A program made the position numbers and the translations under genes. Shown here in pieces: positions 9,101-18,485 of a DNA stretch of 64,000 nucleotides. Location: positions 218,348 to 282,347 of the forward strand of contig NZ_SMRS01000004.1 in the NCBI RefSeq assembly GCF_008368715.1. Reading direction: 5' to 3'. A model generated the notes under the pieces. That model worked only from the letters and a program-made list of their open reading frames with translations. It did no database searches and had not been told where the DNA came from. The DNA comes from Nitrincola tapanii (GTDB lineage: Bacteria; Pseudomonadota; Gammaproteobacteria; Pseudomonadales; Balneatricaceae). Numbering within the stretch: position 1 is the stretch's first letter; each line of letters starts with the position of its first letter.

Positions 9101-11884
9101 TTAGGGAGAAGGCTCTGTTGTGACGGCATCGAGATCCTGTGCCTGAGCCGGAGGCGGAATTCTAGGCAGCTCGAGAATGACATTAGCCCCACCGAGATCA
9201 GCCGGCTCATCTATCCAGAGTCGCCCGCCATGATGCGCCACAATACCACGGCAGATCGGCAAGCCTAGGCCAGTGCCACGAGGCCGTCCTTTAGGGCGGG
9301 CTTGATTCCCCTGTTCGACTTGGTGAAACTTCTCAAAAACCTTTTCTCTTTCCGATTCTGGAATGCCCTCACCATTGTCTTCGACCTCCAGGCGGAGGTG
9401 ACGACCGACTTGGCTGAGGGAAACGCTGACTTCACCCGCGCCTGTTTTCGCAAATTTACGTGCGTTTTCCAGCAAATTAATCAGTACCTGATGTAAACGA
9501 TCGGGATCCGCACTGACCCAGGGATCCTGGGCCTGATGTGTAAAGGTGAGGGTAACACCGCCGTCCTCATACAGGCGTGCCACGGCATCGCGTGTTTGCT
9601 GAACCACTTCGACCAGATTCAGTTTTTGCAAATTCAGGGTCATACGTCCCGATTCGAGGCGGGCAAGATCCAGAATCTCTTCAATCAGGCGGGATAACCG
9701 CTCACTTTCCCGCACAATCACTTCCAGAAAATGCTGACGCTTGGTAGCGGGTAAATCGGGGGTGTCGCGTAGAATTTCAGCGAATGCACGTATGGAGGTG
9801 AGGGGGGTGCGTAGCTCATGGCTGACCATCGCCACAAACTCGTCTTTGAGTCGATCCAGTTCGCGTAAGCGATCATTCGCTTCTTTTAACTCTTGACCAA
9901 TGCGCGTCAACTCTTCGGATTTTTGCTCAAGGCGGCGATTGTATTCCAGAGTTTGTGAAGTGGTATCGAGGATGCTAAGCACAGCCTGTAGATCAAGGGC
10001 TTCACCACGCACGACGGAGTTAATCAACACCCGTGCCGAGGCGCTGCCCAACGCTCCCGCCAGCTGTTTTTCGGCTTGGTGAATCATCTCTGAGGGCGCT
10101 GGATCTTGATCGTCACAAAGATCGCCTTCACATTGGAAGGGTGCAAATAAACGCTCCGTGGCTTGTGCGCCCAGATAACGATGCACCAGTTGGCGTAGTT
10201 CACCTCGACTGGTATGGCCTTGCCAAACAGGGGTGTGCAGATGTTCATTCTGAAGGGCATCGGTAAAGAGGACCGCTTGCGTTTGTTCGAGGCGGCTGGG
10301 TTGGGTGAATTGTGAAACCAGCAAAATCAAGCCTATATTGACTAACATACTCCAGAACAGGGAGTGACTGTAAATATCCAAACCTTGCAGCCCAAAAAGC
10401 TGGTAGGGACGCAGAGCTTCAATACCAAAGGGGCCGGCTGTAATCAAACTCATTTCCAGCCAACCGGATTGAGCAAAACCTGGAATTAATAAGGTGTGGC
10501 CCCAGACAAGAATGCCGCCCATCAAGCCGGCTGCCGCTGCAATACGAGTAGCTCCTCGCCAATAGAGTCCGATCAAAAGGGCTGGTGCAAATTGTGCAGC
10601 TGCCGCAAAAGACACCAGCCCGATGGTAACCAGGCTGTAAGAGTCTCCGATCAGTGCATGATAGAGATAACCGAGAAACAGAATAAACAGGATCGCGACA
10701 CGGCGGATGCCTAATAACCAGCCACTGAGATCATACAGATGATCCAGATGCAGGTGGCGCCAGCGCAGCAGAAGCGGCATCACCAACTGGTTGCTGATCA
10801 TGGTGGAAAGTGCGATGGTTTCAACGATGACCATCCCCGTGGCCGCCGATAACCCGCCGATAAAGACCAGCAGAGGTAAAAACTCCAAGCCCGCTGCGAG
10901 CGGTAAGGTGAGGACAAAACTGTCCGGTGTCTGGGCGGCCTCGCCCAGCATTAACCCTGCCAGCGCCACGGGAATGACAAAGATATTGATGGCGAGCAGA
11001 TAGAGTGGAAACAACCAGGAAGCGCGCTTGATATGGCGCTCATCGACATTCTCTACCACCATGACTTGAAATTGGCGTGGCAAAGTTAAAAAAGCGAGGG
11101 TGGAAAGGATGAGCAGCCCAACCCAGCCCGCGGCTCCGCCGGGGACGTTATCTAGGCCCAGAAGGTGCAGAAGTTTTGGGTCCTCGGCAGCACGTGCAAA
11201 AAGATCCACGGGGCCTTGATAGAGCACAAAGGTGACAAAGATGCCAACGGCCAGGAATGCCAGGAGTTTGATTAGGGATTCAAACGCGATGGCTGTGACC
11301 ATCCCTTCATGGCGCTCACTGGCATCGAGTTGGCGTGTCCCAAATAAGATGATGAAAACGGCTAATACCAGCGCGATCCAGAAAGACTTGTCGGCAAAAA
11401 ACAGGCTCTCCGCATGCTGAAGCGAGGTTTGAGCAGGATAGTCGATCAGGATGGCATAGCTGACGGTAATCGCTTTGAGTTGTAGCGCGATATAAGGAAT
11501 GATGCCAATCACCGCAATCAGGGCGACCAGGGCGCCGATACTTTGGCTTTTACCGTAGCGTGCACTGATAAAGTCCGCGATTGAGGTGAGGCGCTGGGCG
11601 CGGGCAATGCGCACCATTTTTCGAATCAACATCCAACCGCACAGCATGGCGAGTGTAGGGCCGAGGTAGATGAGTAAAAAGCTAGGGCCGGCTTCGGTGG
11701 CACGTCCGACGCTGCCGTAAAAAGTCCAGGCGGTACAGTAGACCGCAATTGAGAGAGCATACACACTAGATGAACCGATCAGGGAGCGGCCTTGTTCGGC
11801 CCGCCGATCTCCGATGGCGGCGATTAAAAACAGCAGTGCCAGATAACCAAAGGCCACAACCAGAACGATGGCTTCATTGCGCAT
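9101..11884 (-). CDS. crbS: Sodium/solute symporter-fused sensor histidine kinase (CrbS/CbrA-like)
   Basis: This 927-residue inner-membrane protein begins with a sodium:solute symporter domain of about 13 helices (1-525), followed by a STAC-like region (about 560-640), a coiled coil (640-685) and a complete kinase. The DHp motif is SHELRTPL (His689), and the CA domain has NLLENARKF, VEDNGEGI and RGTGLGLPI, so catalysis should be intact. I see no clear PAS domain. Relatives CrbS and CbrA sense acetate or histidine-type carbon sources and control acs and related genes through LuxR- or NtrC-type regulators. The ATG has GGAG 6 bases upstream and overlaps the end of the preceding small membrane-protein gene by 11 bases. 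CrbS fits better than CbrA because of the DUF294 and exonuclease neighbours. The cognate CrbR-type regulator is not in the window. Confidence 0.85.
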   Translation of the reverse strand: MRNEAIVLVVAFGYLALLFLIAAIGDRRAEQGRSLIGSSSVYALSIAVYCTAWTFYGSVGRATEAGPSFLLIYLGPTLAMLCGWMLIRKMVRIARAQRLTSIADFISARYGKSQSIGALVALIAVIGIIPYIALQLKAITVSYAILIDYPAQTSLQHAESLFFADKSFWIALVLAVFIILFGTRQLDASERHEGMVTAIAFESLIKLLAFLAVGIFVTFVLYQGPVDLFARAAEDPKLLHLLGLDNVPGGAAGWVGLLILSTLAFLTLPRQFQVMVVENVDERHIKRASWLFPLYLLAINIFVIPVALAGLMLGEAAQTPDSFVLTLPLAAGLEFLPLLVFIGGLSAATGMVIVETIALSTMISNQLVMPLLLRWRHLHLDHLYDLSGWLLGIRRVAILFILFLGYLYHALIGDSYSLVTIGLVSFAAAAQFAPALLIGLYWRGATRIAAAAGLMGGILVWGHTLLIPGFAQSGWLEMSLITAGPFGIEALRPYQLFGLQGLDIYSHSLFWSMLVNIGLILLVSQFTQPSRLEQTQAVLFTDALQNEHLHTPVWQGHTSRGELRQLVHRYLGAQATERLFAPFQCEGDLCDDQDPAPSEMIHQAEKQLAGALGSASARVLINSVVRGEALDLQAVLSILDTTSQTLEYNRRLEQKSEELTRIGQELKEANDRLRELDRLKDEFVAMVSHELRTPLTSIRAFAEILRDTPDLPATKRQHFLEVIVRESERLSRLIEEILDLARLESGRMTLNLQKLNLVEVVQQTRDAVARLYEDGGVTLTFTHQAQDPWVSADPDRLHQVLINLLENARKFAKTGAGEVSVSLSQVGRHLRLEVEDNGEGIPESEREKVFEKFHQVEQGNQARPKGRPRGTGLGLPICRGIVAHHGGRLWIDEPADLGGANVILELPRIPPPAQAQDLDAVTTEPSP

Positions 11885-12077
11885 CTTGGCGCTCCAGTAT
11901 CCAGGCGGCCAAGCCGATTAAACCCAACCAAATCAAAAACAGCCAGGCTGGTAGCCAAGAGAGTCCGTGACTAGAGGGACGATCCAGCAAAAGTAGTAGA
12001 GGGGGGGTGAACAGCAGCAGCCCTAGCAGAGTGAGTGACAATAAGCGACTGGTGAGGCGTGAGGGCGGCTGCAGCAT
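11874..12077 (-). CDS. Small two-helix membrane protein of the crbS-like operon
   Basis: This 67-residue protein is almost entirely two hydrophobic helices (about 11-31 and 43-60) with an arginine-bearing N-terminus, suggesting an inner-membrane hairpin. The ATG is 2 bases after the stop of the PAS-exonuclease gene, preceded by AGGTAGG, and its 3' end overlaps the sensor gene, so translation is probably coupled. Small hydrophobic proteins sit at the same place beside other symporter-type kinases, perhaps as a partner of the sensor. The function is unknown, and the evidence is mainly position and composition. Confidence 0.7.
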   Translation of the reverse strand: MLQPPSRLTSRLLSLTLLGLLLFTPPLLLLLDRPSSHGLSWLPAWLFLIWLGLIGLAAWILERQDAQ

Positions 12078-12079
12078 GG

Positions 12080-14119
12080 TTAACCTACCTGTATGGGTTC
12101 CATTTGGGCTTGAAGTTTTAAAGCCTCATCAAGCGTGGTAATGCCACGCGCCTCAAGGCGCGGCAGTAAATAGAGTAGCAGTTCAGCCGTGGCTTGTGCA
12201 TCACCCAAAGCGGTGTGGCGCAGGCCTTGTGGAATCTGAATTTGAAAACGCTCTGCTAAAGCATCCAGTCCATGGCCTTCAAAATCGGGATCGATGGCGC
12301 GCGACAAGAGTAAGGTGTCGAGTACGGGCATATTAAACGTCACACCAGCTTCCTGTGCCTGCTGATTCAGCGCTAAGAGATCAAAAGCCGCATTGTGTGC
12401 AACCAGAATAGCCTGCCCAACAAAGCTGCGGAAACGTGGTAAAACGATGGTTAAAGGGGGCGATTTTTGCACATCTAAATCGGTTAGACCGTGTATTTGT
12501 GTGCTTTCAGGGGGGATGGGACGTCCTGGATTTACCAGTTGTTCGAAGCGTTCATTCGCTAATAAGCGTCCTTGTAAGATACGGCAGGCGCCAATACTAA
12601 TGATGCTATCCCCGCTGCGTAGCTTCAGACCGGTGGTTTCTGTGTCAAAGACCACCATGTCTAATTGTTTTAACGGCAGATCCGCCAGTGCTTTATCCGG
12701 TGGGGGCAGGTCAGCAATGCTGAAATCATGGAATTCGGGGCGTTCAGTCCGAGCTGGCCCCGGTGGTTGTGTGAAGCGCTCACTGACCGGAAGAGGCAAG
12801 CGTAGGCGTGCATGTACATGATCTTGATCCGGTAAGCACCACCAGTCTGAATTATGCTGCTGTAAAACATCGTCCATGCGTGGCGCTAAAGGCTGCTCGC
12901 TGATGGGGAGGTGGCGTAATTCATTCAGGGTTTGTTGAGAAATGGGTTGGCCGGCCCAGATAAAGTCGAGATAGACACGGCGGTTGCCTAAACAGGTTTC
13001 CACATCCAATTGATGGGTAGCGGTTAAACGCTGAATTTCAGGCAGTAAGCGTTCCAGCATGGCTAAAAAAATGGGGCTGTCGGCCCGGAACCAAGTGGGA
13101 ATCCCGATCGCGGTTAATGCCAAAGTGTCTGGATCATAGCGTTCAGCTAGGGCGTTAATCAGATCATTCGACCAGGTATCGGTTAAGCGTCCTTGATCCA
13201 GTTGCGCTGATTCTAATAAGCGCCCGAGCTGACTGATCAGCTCGCTGAGGTTTTGGCTTTCTTGGTGCACGGCATCTTCTAAGCGCTGGCGTATAGGGCT
13301 CGTCGCATCGGCACTGGACAGGGCATCGGCGGTGGTGACCAGGTTGGCTGTGTGGCCACGTAAGCGCGGTAAAAGCTCTGAAAGAGGTTGGCGCCAGCGT
13401 TGCATCGCGCTGTGGCTGTCGGTGGTATCTTCCAGAGTGAGTAGCGCTTCACCCTGTGTGGCCCGGACGCGACGAATCTGGCAACGTAACCAGCGCTCTT
13501 GAAAATGCACGAGCAGTTGTCTGGGGCTGCCATCCTGGGGTAAGCGCTTCAAGGTATCGGTCAGATTGGGCAGGGGGAGCAGTTGCTGCAGGTGGCGACC
13601 TAAGCCTAGGGCTGGATGGCCGGCAAACAGTTGCTCGGCGGCCGGATTAAGCATCAAAACACGTTGATGACTGTCACAGAGCAGCAAAGGGGTATCCAAA
13701 ACACGTAACACGGCTTCCAGTTCATGACGTATCCGAGCGGCATCACGCGCACCGGCTTCACGCGCATCCTGGAGTTTTTCACGATCTTCACGCCAGCCGC
13801 CACGCAGACGGTCTAAATCGGGTTTCAGGCTGCTTAACCAGCCTTCGGGAGGGAAGTCATCACGGGCATCGGGGTTCGCTGCCAGGCGTGCGCACTGAAT
13901 CTGCAGGCGGCGCAAAGGGCCTAATAAACGTTGCTCCAGCACCCAGCCGAGCAACAGCAGAGTGAGGGGGGGCAGCGCTGCCAAAGCCCAGATCACCAGG
14001 CGCAGCTCGGTTGTGAGCAAGAGCTGGCTCTCCAGCCAAAGCGCTAGGGTTAACACCAGCAGAAGGCTGAGGCCGCAGGTCAGCAGCCACAGCCCGAGAA
14101 GTGTTTGACGTTTTGGCAT
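12080..14119 (-). CDS. Membrane-bound PAS protein with DnaQ-type 3'-5' exonuclease domain
   Basis: I start at ATG 14119 (AGGG 7 bases upstream, right after the receiver gene's stop), giving 679 residues. Order: two membrane helices (about 7-60), a linker, a PAS-like domain (about 130-230), a helical region resembling a decayed histidine-kinase module (about 235-460), then an exonuclease. The DEDDh residues are complete: FDTETTG (Asp492, Glu494), HNAAFD (Asp580), and HTALGD (His635, Asp640). This domain is that of the DNA polymerase III epsilon and RNase T families and should remove 3' nucleotides from DNA or RNA in the cytoplasm. It is not the replicative proofreader, which is a short soluble protein. 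Genes like this recur next to crbS-like sensors; the target is unknown. Confidence 0.85.
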   Translation of the reverse strand: MPKRQTLLGLWLLTCGLSLLLVLTLALWLESQLLLTTELRLVIWALAALPPLTLLLLGWVLEQRLLGPLRRLQIQCARLAANPDARDDFPPEGWLSSLKPDLDRLRGGWREDREKLQDAREAGARDAARIRHELEAVLRVLDTPLLLCDSHQRVLMLNPAAEQLFAGHPALGLGRHLQQLLPLPNLTDTLKRLPQDGSPRQLLVHFQERWLRCQIRRVRATQGEALLTLEDTTDSHSAMQRWRQPLSELLPRLRGHTANLVTTADALSSADATSPIRQRLEDAVHQESQNLSELISQLGRLLESAQLDQGRLTDTWSNDLINALAERYDPDTLALTAIGIPTWFRADSPIFLAMLERLLPEIQRLTATHQLDVETCLGNRRVYLDFIWAGQPISQQTLNELRHLPISEQPLAPRMDDVLQQHNSDWWCLPDQDHVHARLRLPLPVSERFTQPPGPARTERPEFHDFSIADLPPPDKALADLPLKQLDMVVFDTETTGLKLRSGDSIISIGACRILQGRLLANERFEQLVNPGRPIPPESTQIHGLTDLDVQKSPPLTIVLPRFRSFVGQAILVAHNAAFDLLALNQQAQEAGVTFNMPVLDTLLLSRAIDPDFEGHGLDALAERFQIQIPQGLRHTALGDAQATAELLLYLLPRLEARGITTLDEALKLQAQMEPIQVG

Positions 14120-14123
14120 GGAT

Positions 14124-14495
14124 TCACCCTGCTTCATTCAGAAGATGATGAACCTTTTGTACCAAGGCTTGAGTTGAAAAAGGTTTGGTCACATAGTCAT
14201 CGGCACCGAGTGCCAAGCCTTTTTCTTTTTCGACTTCACGCCCGTGGGCAGTGAGCATAATCACAGGTAGGCGCTTAAAGCGCGGGTCTTGACGTAATTG
14301 CTCTAAAACATCAAAACCACTGATGCCGGGGAGACTGATATCCAGTAAAACAAGATCCGGTGTAATCGCGTTGATGGTTTGCAGCGCCGATTCACCATCG
14401 GCTGCCGTATGCACTTGAAAACCGGCCTGTTCCATTAAAAACTCTAGGGACAGAAGAATGTTAGGCTCATCATCCACTACCAATACTTGGGTCAT
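14124..14495 (-). CDS. Single-domain response regulator (CheY-like receiver)
   Basis: This 123-residue protein is a receiver domain and nothing else. It has the acidic pair DDE (8-10), phospho-acceptor Asp52 in LVLLDISLPG, the switch Thr in VIMLTAHG and the conserved Lys in YVTKPFS, so it should accept phosphate. It lacks a DNA-binding output domain, so it must signal through protein contacts or act as a phosphate relay or sink. It is the first gene of the minus-strand group that ends with the symporter-fused kinase; the next start is 4 bases downstream. Phosphorylation by that kinase is a reasonable inference from position. Confidence 0.9.
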   Translation of the reverse strand: MTQVLVVDDEPNILLSLEFLMEQAGFQVHTAADGESALQTINAITPDLVLLDISLPGISGFDVLEQLRQDPRFKRLPVIMLTAHGREVEKEKGLALGADDYVTKPFSTQALVQKVHHLLNEAG

Positions 14496-14632
14496 GGTGT
14501 TTCCTTATTTATTAGAATTTGTTTTGAGTCTAGTGTGACTCACCGGTAGAGGGAAGGCGACTAGACCAAAAGCTTAGGCTGGCCTGCTTCTTGCTATTCA
14601 TAGACATTATTTTTGTAACAAAGGTTGTAAGT

Positions 14633-15844
14633 ATGAAACTTTTTCCCTGGTTTCAACCGATCATTGAGATAGCAACAGGACGAGTGGCGGGGTATGAGGC
14701 CTTGGCTCGTACTGAAGATGCCAGTGGTCAGGTGGTCTCTGCAGGTGCCGTATTTAATGATCCTGTGTATTCGGCCACTGAACAGCTCGCCTTTGATCGT
14801 GATGTGCGCAGGCAGGCCTTAGCTCAGTGCCAGCACCTACAACCAGGGCAGTTCATCACCCTGAATATATCACCACAATGGATAGATTCCCTGCCGTCTT
14901 TAGATGTTTTGCCGACCTTGGAGATGTTAAAAGAAGCGGGTGTCGCACCTGGGCAGGTGGTGATCGAGATCACGGAATTAGATGGTGATATCGAGCGAAT
15001 CAAAACCCTGGCGGAGCGTTACCGTGCGGAAGGGGTGCGCATCGCCTTTGATGATTTTGGCACAGGTTTTCAGCAACTCGATCGGCTCTTGGCCTTCACG
15101 CCGGATTTTATCAAGCTGGATATGCGGATGTTCTCTAATAGTGCATCAATGCACCATAAAAGAACATTATTGCAGATGGTGGGCGATTTGGGTGCAAAAT
15201 TGGGTTCTAAAATCATCTGCGAGGGGGTGGAGACGGCAGATGAGTTTTTCTTGGCGCTGCATTGTAATGCCAGTTACGTTCAAGGTTATATTTTTGATTC
15301 CGCTTTGCCGGAGTTTTTGCCTCAGCTGGCGCGGAAAGAGCAGGTGTCACAACTCTTGGCGCAGCATTTGGACTTGGCGGTTGATGTGGTGACACGGAGT
15401 CAGTGGCATGCGGAAGGTTTAAATACTGAGCTGTTGGCTTTACGTGATCTGTTGTTAAGCAGTGGCGCCGAAGGCTTGGCGGCTTACCAACCGGATGCGG
15501 ATGTGCTGCGTTTTTATCTGTGCGACCGTGAAGGTATCCAGATCTCACCTAATTACACCTATGACTACCCGGCAGCGAGTTGGGTTGAGGATGCCTCTTT
15601 CCTCGGCAATAACTGGAGTTGGCGTGCCTATTTTTATCAGCTGATCGGGGCGGCGGATTTTGAGCGGCGTATCTTGCGTTCTTCGCCTTATTTGGATCTG
15701 GAAACCGGGCTCAGCTGTTATACCCTGAGCCTGGCCTTGGATGAACGACGGATTCTTTTGGTGGATATCCGTGAGCAGATGAATCAGAGTCGTATTTCAG
15801 CGACGATCTCTTGCCAAAGTGATTTGATGCCATCCTTATCTTGA
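14633..15844 (+). CDS. EAL-domain c-di-GMP phosphodiesterase with C-terminal YkuI_C-like sensor domain
   Basis: The start is ATG 14633, with AAAGG 8 bases upstream; an in-frame ATG at 14591 lacks this. The 403-residue protein has an EAL domain first (about 1-235) with every catalytic residue visible: YEALAR (Glu22), LNIS (Asn78), IEITE (Glu112), FDDFGTGF (Asp140, Asp141), IKLD (Lys161), EGVET (Glu197) and QGY (Gln217). It should therefore hydrolyse c-di-GMP. Residues about 245-395 resemble the YkuI C-terminal PAS/Cache-like domain, which probably senses a ligand in the cytoplasm. There is no membrane segment. The last 61 bases overlap the convergent yfcL-family gene. It may lower c-di-GMP and so favour release of the Lap adhesin encoded further along; that is an inference. 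Confidence 0.88.
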   Translation: MKLFPWFQPIIEIATGRVAGYEALARTEDASGQVVSAGAVFNDPVYSATEQLAFDRDVRRQALAQCQHLQPGQFITLNISPQWIDSLPSLDVLPTLEMLKEAGVAPGQVVIEITELDGDIERIKTLAERYRAEGVRIAFDDFGTGFQQLDRLLAFTPDFIKLDMRMFSNSASMHHKRTLLQMVGDLGAKLGSKIICEGVETADEFFLALHCNASYVQGYIFDSALPEFLPQLARKEQVSQLLAQHLDLAVDVVTRSQWHAEGLNTELLALRDLLLSSGAEGLAAYQPDADVLRFYLCDREGIQISPNYTYDYPAASWVEDASFLGNNWSWRAYFYQLIGAADFERRILRSSPYLDLETGLSCYTLSLALDERRILLVDIREQMNQSRISATISCQSDLMPSLS

Positions 15845-16068
15845 TCACTCAAACGATCCACGGCAAAGGCGGCTTCAAGGCTTTTGTCCATGCCGAGGGT
15901 CAGTGCTGTGGCATCTAAGTCTTCGGCCTGGTCACAACTGCTGACCAGGCTGAGGTGTCCGAGTAAGTAAGATAGGAAAAAGAGGAGGTCGGTATTGTCT
16001 CCTGCAGCCATTTCGCGCTGACTGAGGTTGGTGTAGGCAAGATCGGCGGACTTTAAAAACTCACTCAT
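15784..16068 (-). CDS. yfcL: YfcL family protein
   Basis: This 94-residue acidic helical protein resembles E. coli YfcL (about 90 residues) in length and layout: an LLFFLSYLLGHLSL segment early, then a C-terminal helix ending near DGIKSLWQEIV. The function of the family is not known. Its start overlaps the stop of the DUF3108 gene by 4 bases, so the two are probably translated together. Its 3' end overlaps the EAL gene on the other strand. Confidence 0.75.
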   Translation of the reverse strand: MSEFLKSADLAYTNLSQREMAAGDNTDLLFFLSYLLGHLSLVSSCDQAEDLDATALTLGMDKSLEAAFAVDRLSDQDKDGIKSLWQEIVAEIRL

Positions 16069-16772
16069 TGGCTTAAGCTCTTCAGTAATAAACTGTATTC
16101 CTTGCCATCCGATTCAATCTGATGCAAGCGTACGACCATGTAATCCAGTGCAGGTGCGAGCCATAGATAGGTTTCACGCTCAGAGCCTTCACCGCGATCG
16201 CGTGCCACCTTGATGGCAGTGAAATCACCCATGGGTGTTTGGATCTGCTCTTCGCCAACGACTTTAAACTGATAGGTTTGAATCTGTCCGCCATCGGCGA
16301 CTTCATAACGCATCTGTTTAGCGCCCTGGGCAAGATCTAAAGGCAATTGCATTTGATAGCTGAGCTTGTCATGCACGCCCGGTTGAATGTTCATTTTCCA
16401 GGGTTTGTTGTCGATATCCGTGGTTACCTTGCCGCTGTCCCAGTCAAAACTCAGATGAGCTGCGCGACGTTTACCTAGAACACGCCGTTGATAATCGTAT
16501 TCGAGGGGTTGGATCTGATGATCCTTGGCGGTAAAGCGGGTGGTTTCTTTGATGCTGGCAACCATGGCACTGGCTTCTATGGCCAATAACCAATCACCAT
16601 TTTCGGTTTGTGATAATTCACGCACGGCTTCACCACTCACAGAAATGCCGGCGTTTAATTCATGCGTATAAGTCGCTTTAAAAGGTGTCAGGCTGGCAGC
16701 CAGAAGTGAAGGGCTGATCAGGCTGGCAAAGACCAGAGTGCAGCCTGAGGTTAAAAGGCGAAGTTTAAGCAT
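16065..16772 (-). CDS. DUF3108 domain-containing secreted protein
   Basis: I start at ATG 16772 (AGG 11 bases upstream), because residues upstream of it would precede an obvious signal peptide (LKLRLLTSG... to LLAA). The 235-residue product is a periplasmic beta-rich protein with the DUF3108 pattern: FKATYTHELNAG near the mature N-terminus, YDYQRRVLGKR, and a C-terminal TYLWLAPALDYMVVRL. The biochemical role is unknown. It follows purN by 22 bases, and the DUF3108 gene next to purMN is common in gammaproteobacteria. Confidence 0.85.
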   Translation of the reverse strand: MLKLRLLTSGCTLVFASLISPSLLAASLTPFKATYTHELNAGISVSGEAVRELSQTENGDWLLAIEASAMVASIKETTRFTAKDHQIQPLEYDYQRRVLGKRRAAHLSFDWDSGKVTTDIDNKPWKMNIQPGVHDKLSYQMQLPLDLAQGAKQMRYEVADGGQIQTYQFKVVGEEQIQTPMGDFTAIKVARDRGEGSERETYLWLAPALDYMVVRLHQIESDGKEYSLLLKSLSQ

Positions 16773-16794
16773 GAAGGATACCTGCGTTGAAAAA

Positions 16795-17427
16795 TCAGGG
16801 TTCCAGCTGAAAGCCGCTGGCAGGCAACAGCTGATCATCAAGCCAAACGCCTTCGGCGGTCAAGCGTAAGCGTCCGGCGCAGAACCAATCGACCGCCAGA
16901 GGGTAGATGATATGCTCTAGGCTGTGCACGCGCTCTTGTAAAGAGGCGGCATCATCACTGGTCAGGATGGGTGTCTTGGCCTGTATGACCAAGGGGCCGC
17001 CATCGAGTTCCTCAGTGACAAAGTGGACGCTGCAGCCATGTTCCAGATCACCGGCATCCAGAGCACGTTGGTGCGTGTGCATGCCTTTATACAGAGGCAA
17101 TAAAGAAGGATGGATGTTAAACAGGCGGCCGCTGTAGTGCTGCACAAACTCAGGGCTGAGAATGCGCATAAAGCCGGCCAGTACCACTAGATCCGGCTGA
17201 TAGGTATCAATCGCCTGCATCATGGCTTGATCAAAGCTGAGGCGATCGCTAAAGCCTTTATGATCGAGGATCTGGCTGGGAATCCCAGCCAGCTCTGCGC
17301 GTTTCAGGCCAAAGGCATCAGCACGGTTGCTGATCACCGCTACCACCTGTCCGGCTTCGATTTTATCGAGGATTGCCTGCAGGTTAGAGCCACTTCCAGA
17401 GATCAGAACAACAACGCGCGCGCTCAT
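16795..17427 (-). CDS. purN: Phosphoribosylglycinamide formyltransferase
   Basis: This 210-residue enzyme transfers the formyl group of 10-formyl-tetrahydrofolate to GAR, the third step of purine synthesis in the cytoplasm. The N-terminal ISGSGSNLQAI loop binds the substrate phosphate. The catalytic Asn-His-Asp set is visible as FNIHPSLLP (Asn, His) and the later HFVTEELDGG (Asp). Length matches E. coli PurN (212). The ATG lies 2 bases after the purM stop, the usual purMN operon. Confidence 0.97.
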   Translation of the reverse strand: MSARVVVLISGSGSNLQAILDKIEAGQVVAVISNRADAFGLKRAELAGIPSQILDHKGFSDRLSFDQAMMQAIDTYQPDLVVLAGFMRILSPEFVQHYSGRLFNIHPSLLPLYKGMHTHQRALDAGDLEHGCSVHFVTEELDGGPLVIQAKTPILTSDDAASLQERVHSLEHIIYPLAVDWFCAGRLRLTAEGVWLDDQLLPASGFQLEP

Positions 17428-17429
17428 GC

Positions 17430-18485
17430 TTAGAGTCCCTGTCGCATTTCAACCTGTTCTTCACCTGGGTTAGCGGCTTCTATTACACCGATTTCCCAAG
17501 CCTGTTCGCCTGCGGCTTGCAAGAAGCTCAGAGCCTTGTCTTTGTCGGCAGCAGGCACAGCGATCACCATGCCTACACCACAGTTAAAGGTGCGATACAT
17601 TTCACGTGTTTCGACACCGCCAGCTTGTTGCAGCCACTGGAAAACAGGGGGTAAAGACCAGCTGTTAGTATTCAGCACGGCTTTGCTGGCCGCAGGCAGA
17701 ACACGTGGAATATTTTCCAGTAAACCACCACCGGTGATGTGGGAGAGCGCATTGACAGAGACTTCACGCATCAATTGCAGTAAGGGTTTAACGTAGATAC
17801 GTGTCGGTTCCAGTAGGGCCGCGGCCAGAGTGGTCTCGCCCAGCTTCATGTCGAGATCGGCCTGAGAAACTTCCAGAATCTTGCGAATCAAAGAATAACC
17901 ATTGGAATGAGGGCCGGAAGAGGCGAGCGCCAGCAAAACATCACCCGCTTGTACTTTAGAACCGTCAATGATTTCGGACTTTTCTACGACGCCTACACAG
18001 AAACCGGCTAAATCGTAGTCATCCCCTTCGTACATGCCCGGCATTTCCGCTGTTTCACCACCGACCAGAGCCGCACCTGCCAGTTCACAGCCTTTGCCAA
18101 TACCGCTGACAACATCTGCGGCCATGTCAACGTTGAGATGACCGGTTGCATAATAGTCGAGGAAGAACAGAGGTTCAGCACCGGCGACGACTAGGTCGTT
18201 GACACACATGGCCACGAGATCGATACCAATCGTGTCGTGTTTGCCAAGATCCATCGCCAGTTTGAGTTTTGTGCCGACACCGTCGGTGCCTGAAACGAGT
18301 ACAGGCTGGCGATAGCCTGCAGGGATTTCACACAGGGCACCAAAACCGCCTAGGCCGCCAAGGACTTCTGGACGGGTGGTGCGCTTGGCAACGCCTTTGA
18401 TGCGCTCGACCAGAGCATTACCGGCGTCGATATCGACCCCCGCATCTTTGTAGCTGAGGGATGTGTTTTCAGGAGCTGTTGACAT
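17430..18485 (-). CDS. purM: Phosphoribosylformylglycinamidine cyclo-ligase (AIR synthetase)
   Basis: This 351-residue enzyme closes the imidazole ring of AIR using ATP, the fifth step of purine synthesis. Hallmarks: [13 protein letters not shown] at the N-terminus, [52 protein letters not shown] and [14 protein letters not shown]. Length agrees with E. coli PurM (345). It is the first gene of the purM-purN group and is divergent from the DUF2066-hda genes across 154 bases. I could not recognise a PurR box in that gap. Confidence 0.97.
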   Translation of the reverse strand: MSTAPENTSLSYKDAGVDIDAGNALVERIKGVAKRTTRPEVLGGLGGFGALCEIPAGYRQPVLVSGTDGVGTKLKLAMDLGKHDTIGIDLVAMCVNDLVVAGAEPLFFLDYYATGHLNVDMAADVVSGIGKGCELAGAALVGGETAEMPGMYEGDDYDLAGFCVGVVEKSEIIDGSKVQAGDVLLALASSGPHSNGYSLIRKILEVSQADLDMKLGETTLAAALLEPTRIYVKPLLQLMREVSVNALSHITGGGLLENIPRVLPAASKAVLNTNSWSLPPVFQWLQQAGGVETREMYRTFNCGVGMVIAVPAADKDKALSFLQAAGEQAWEIGVIEAANPGEEQVEMRQGL

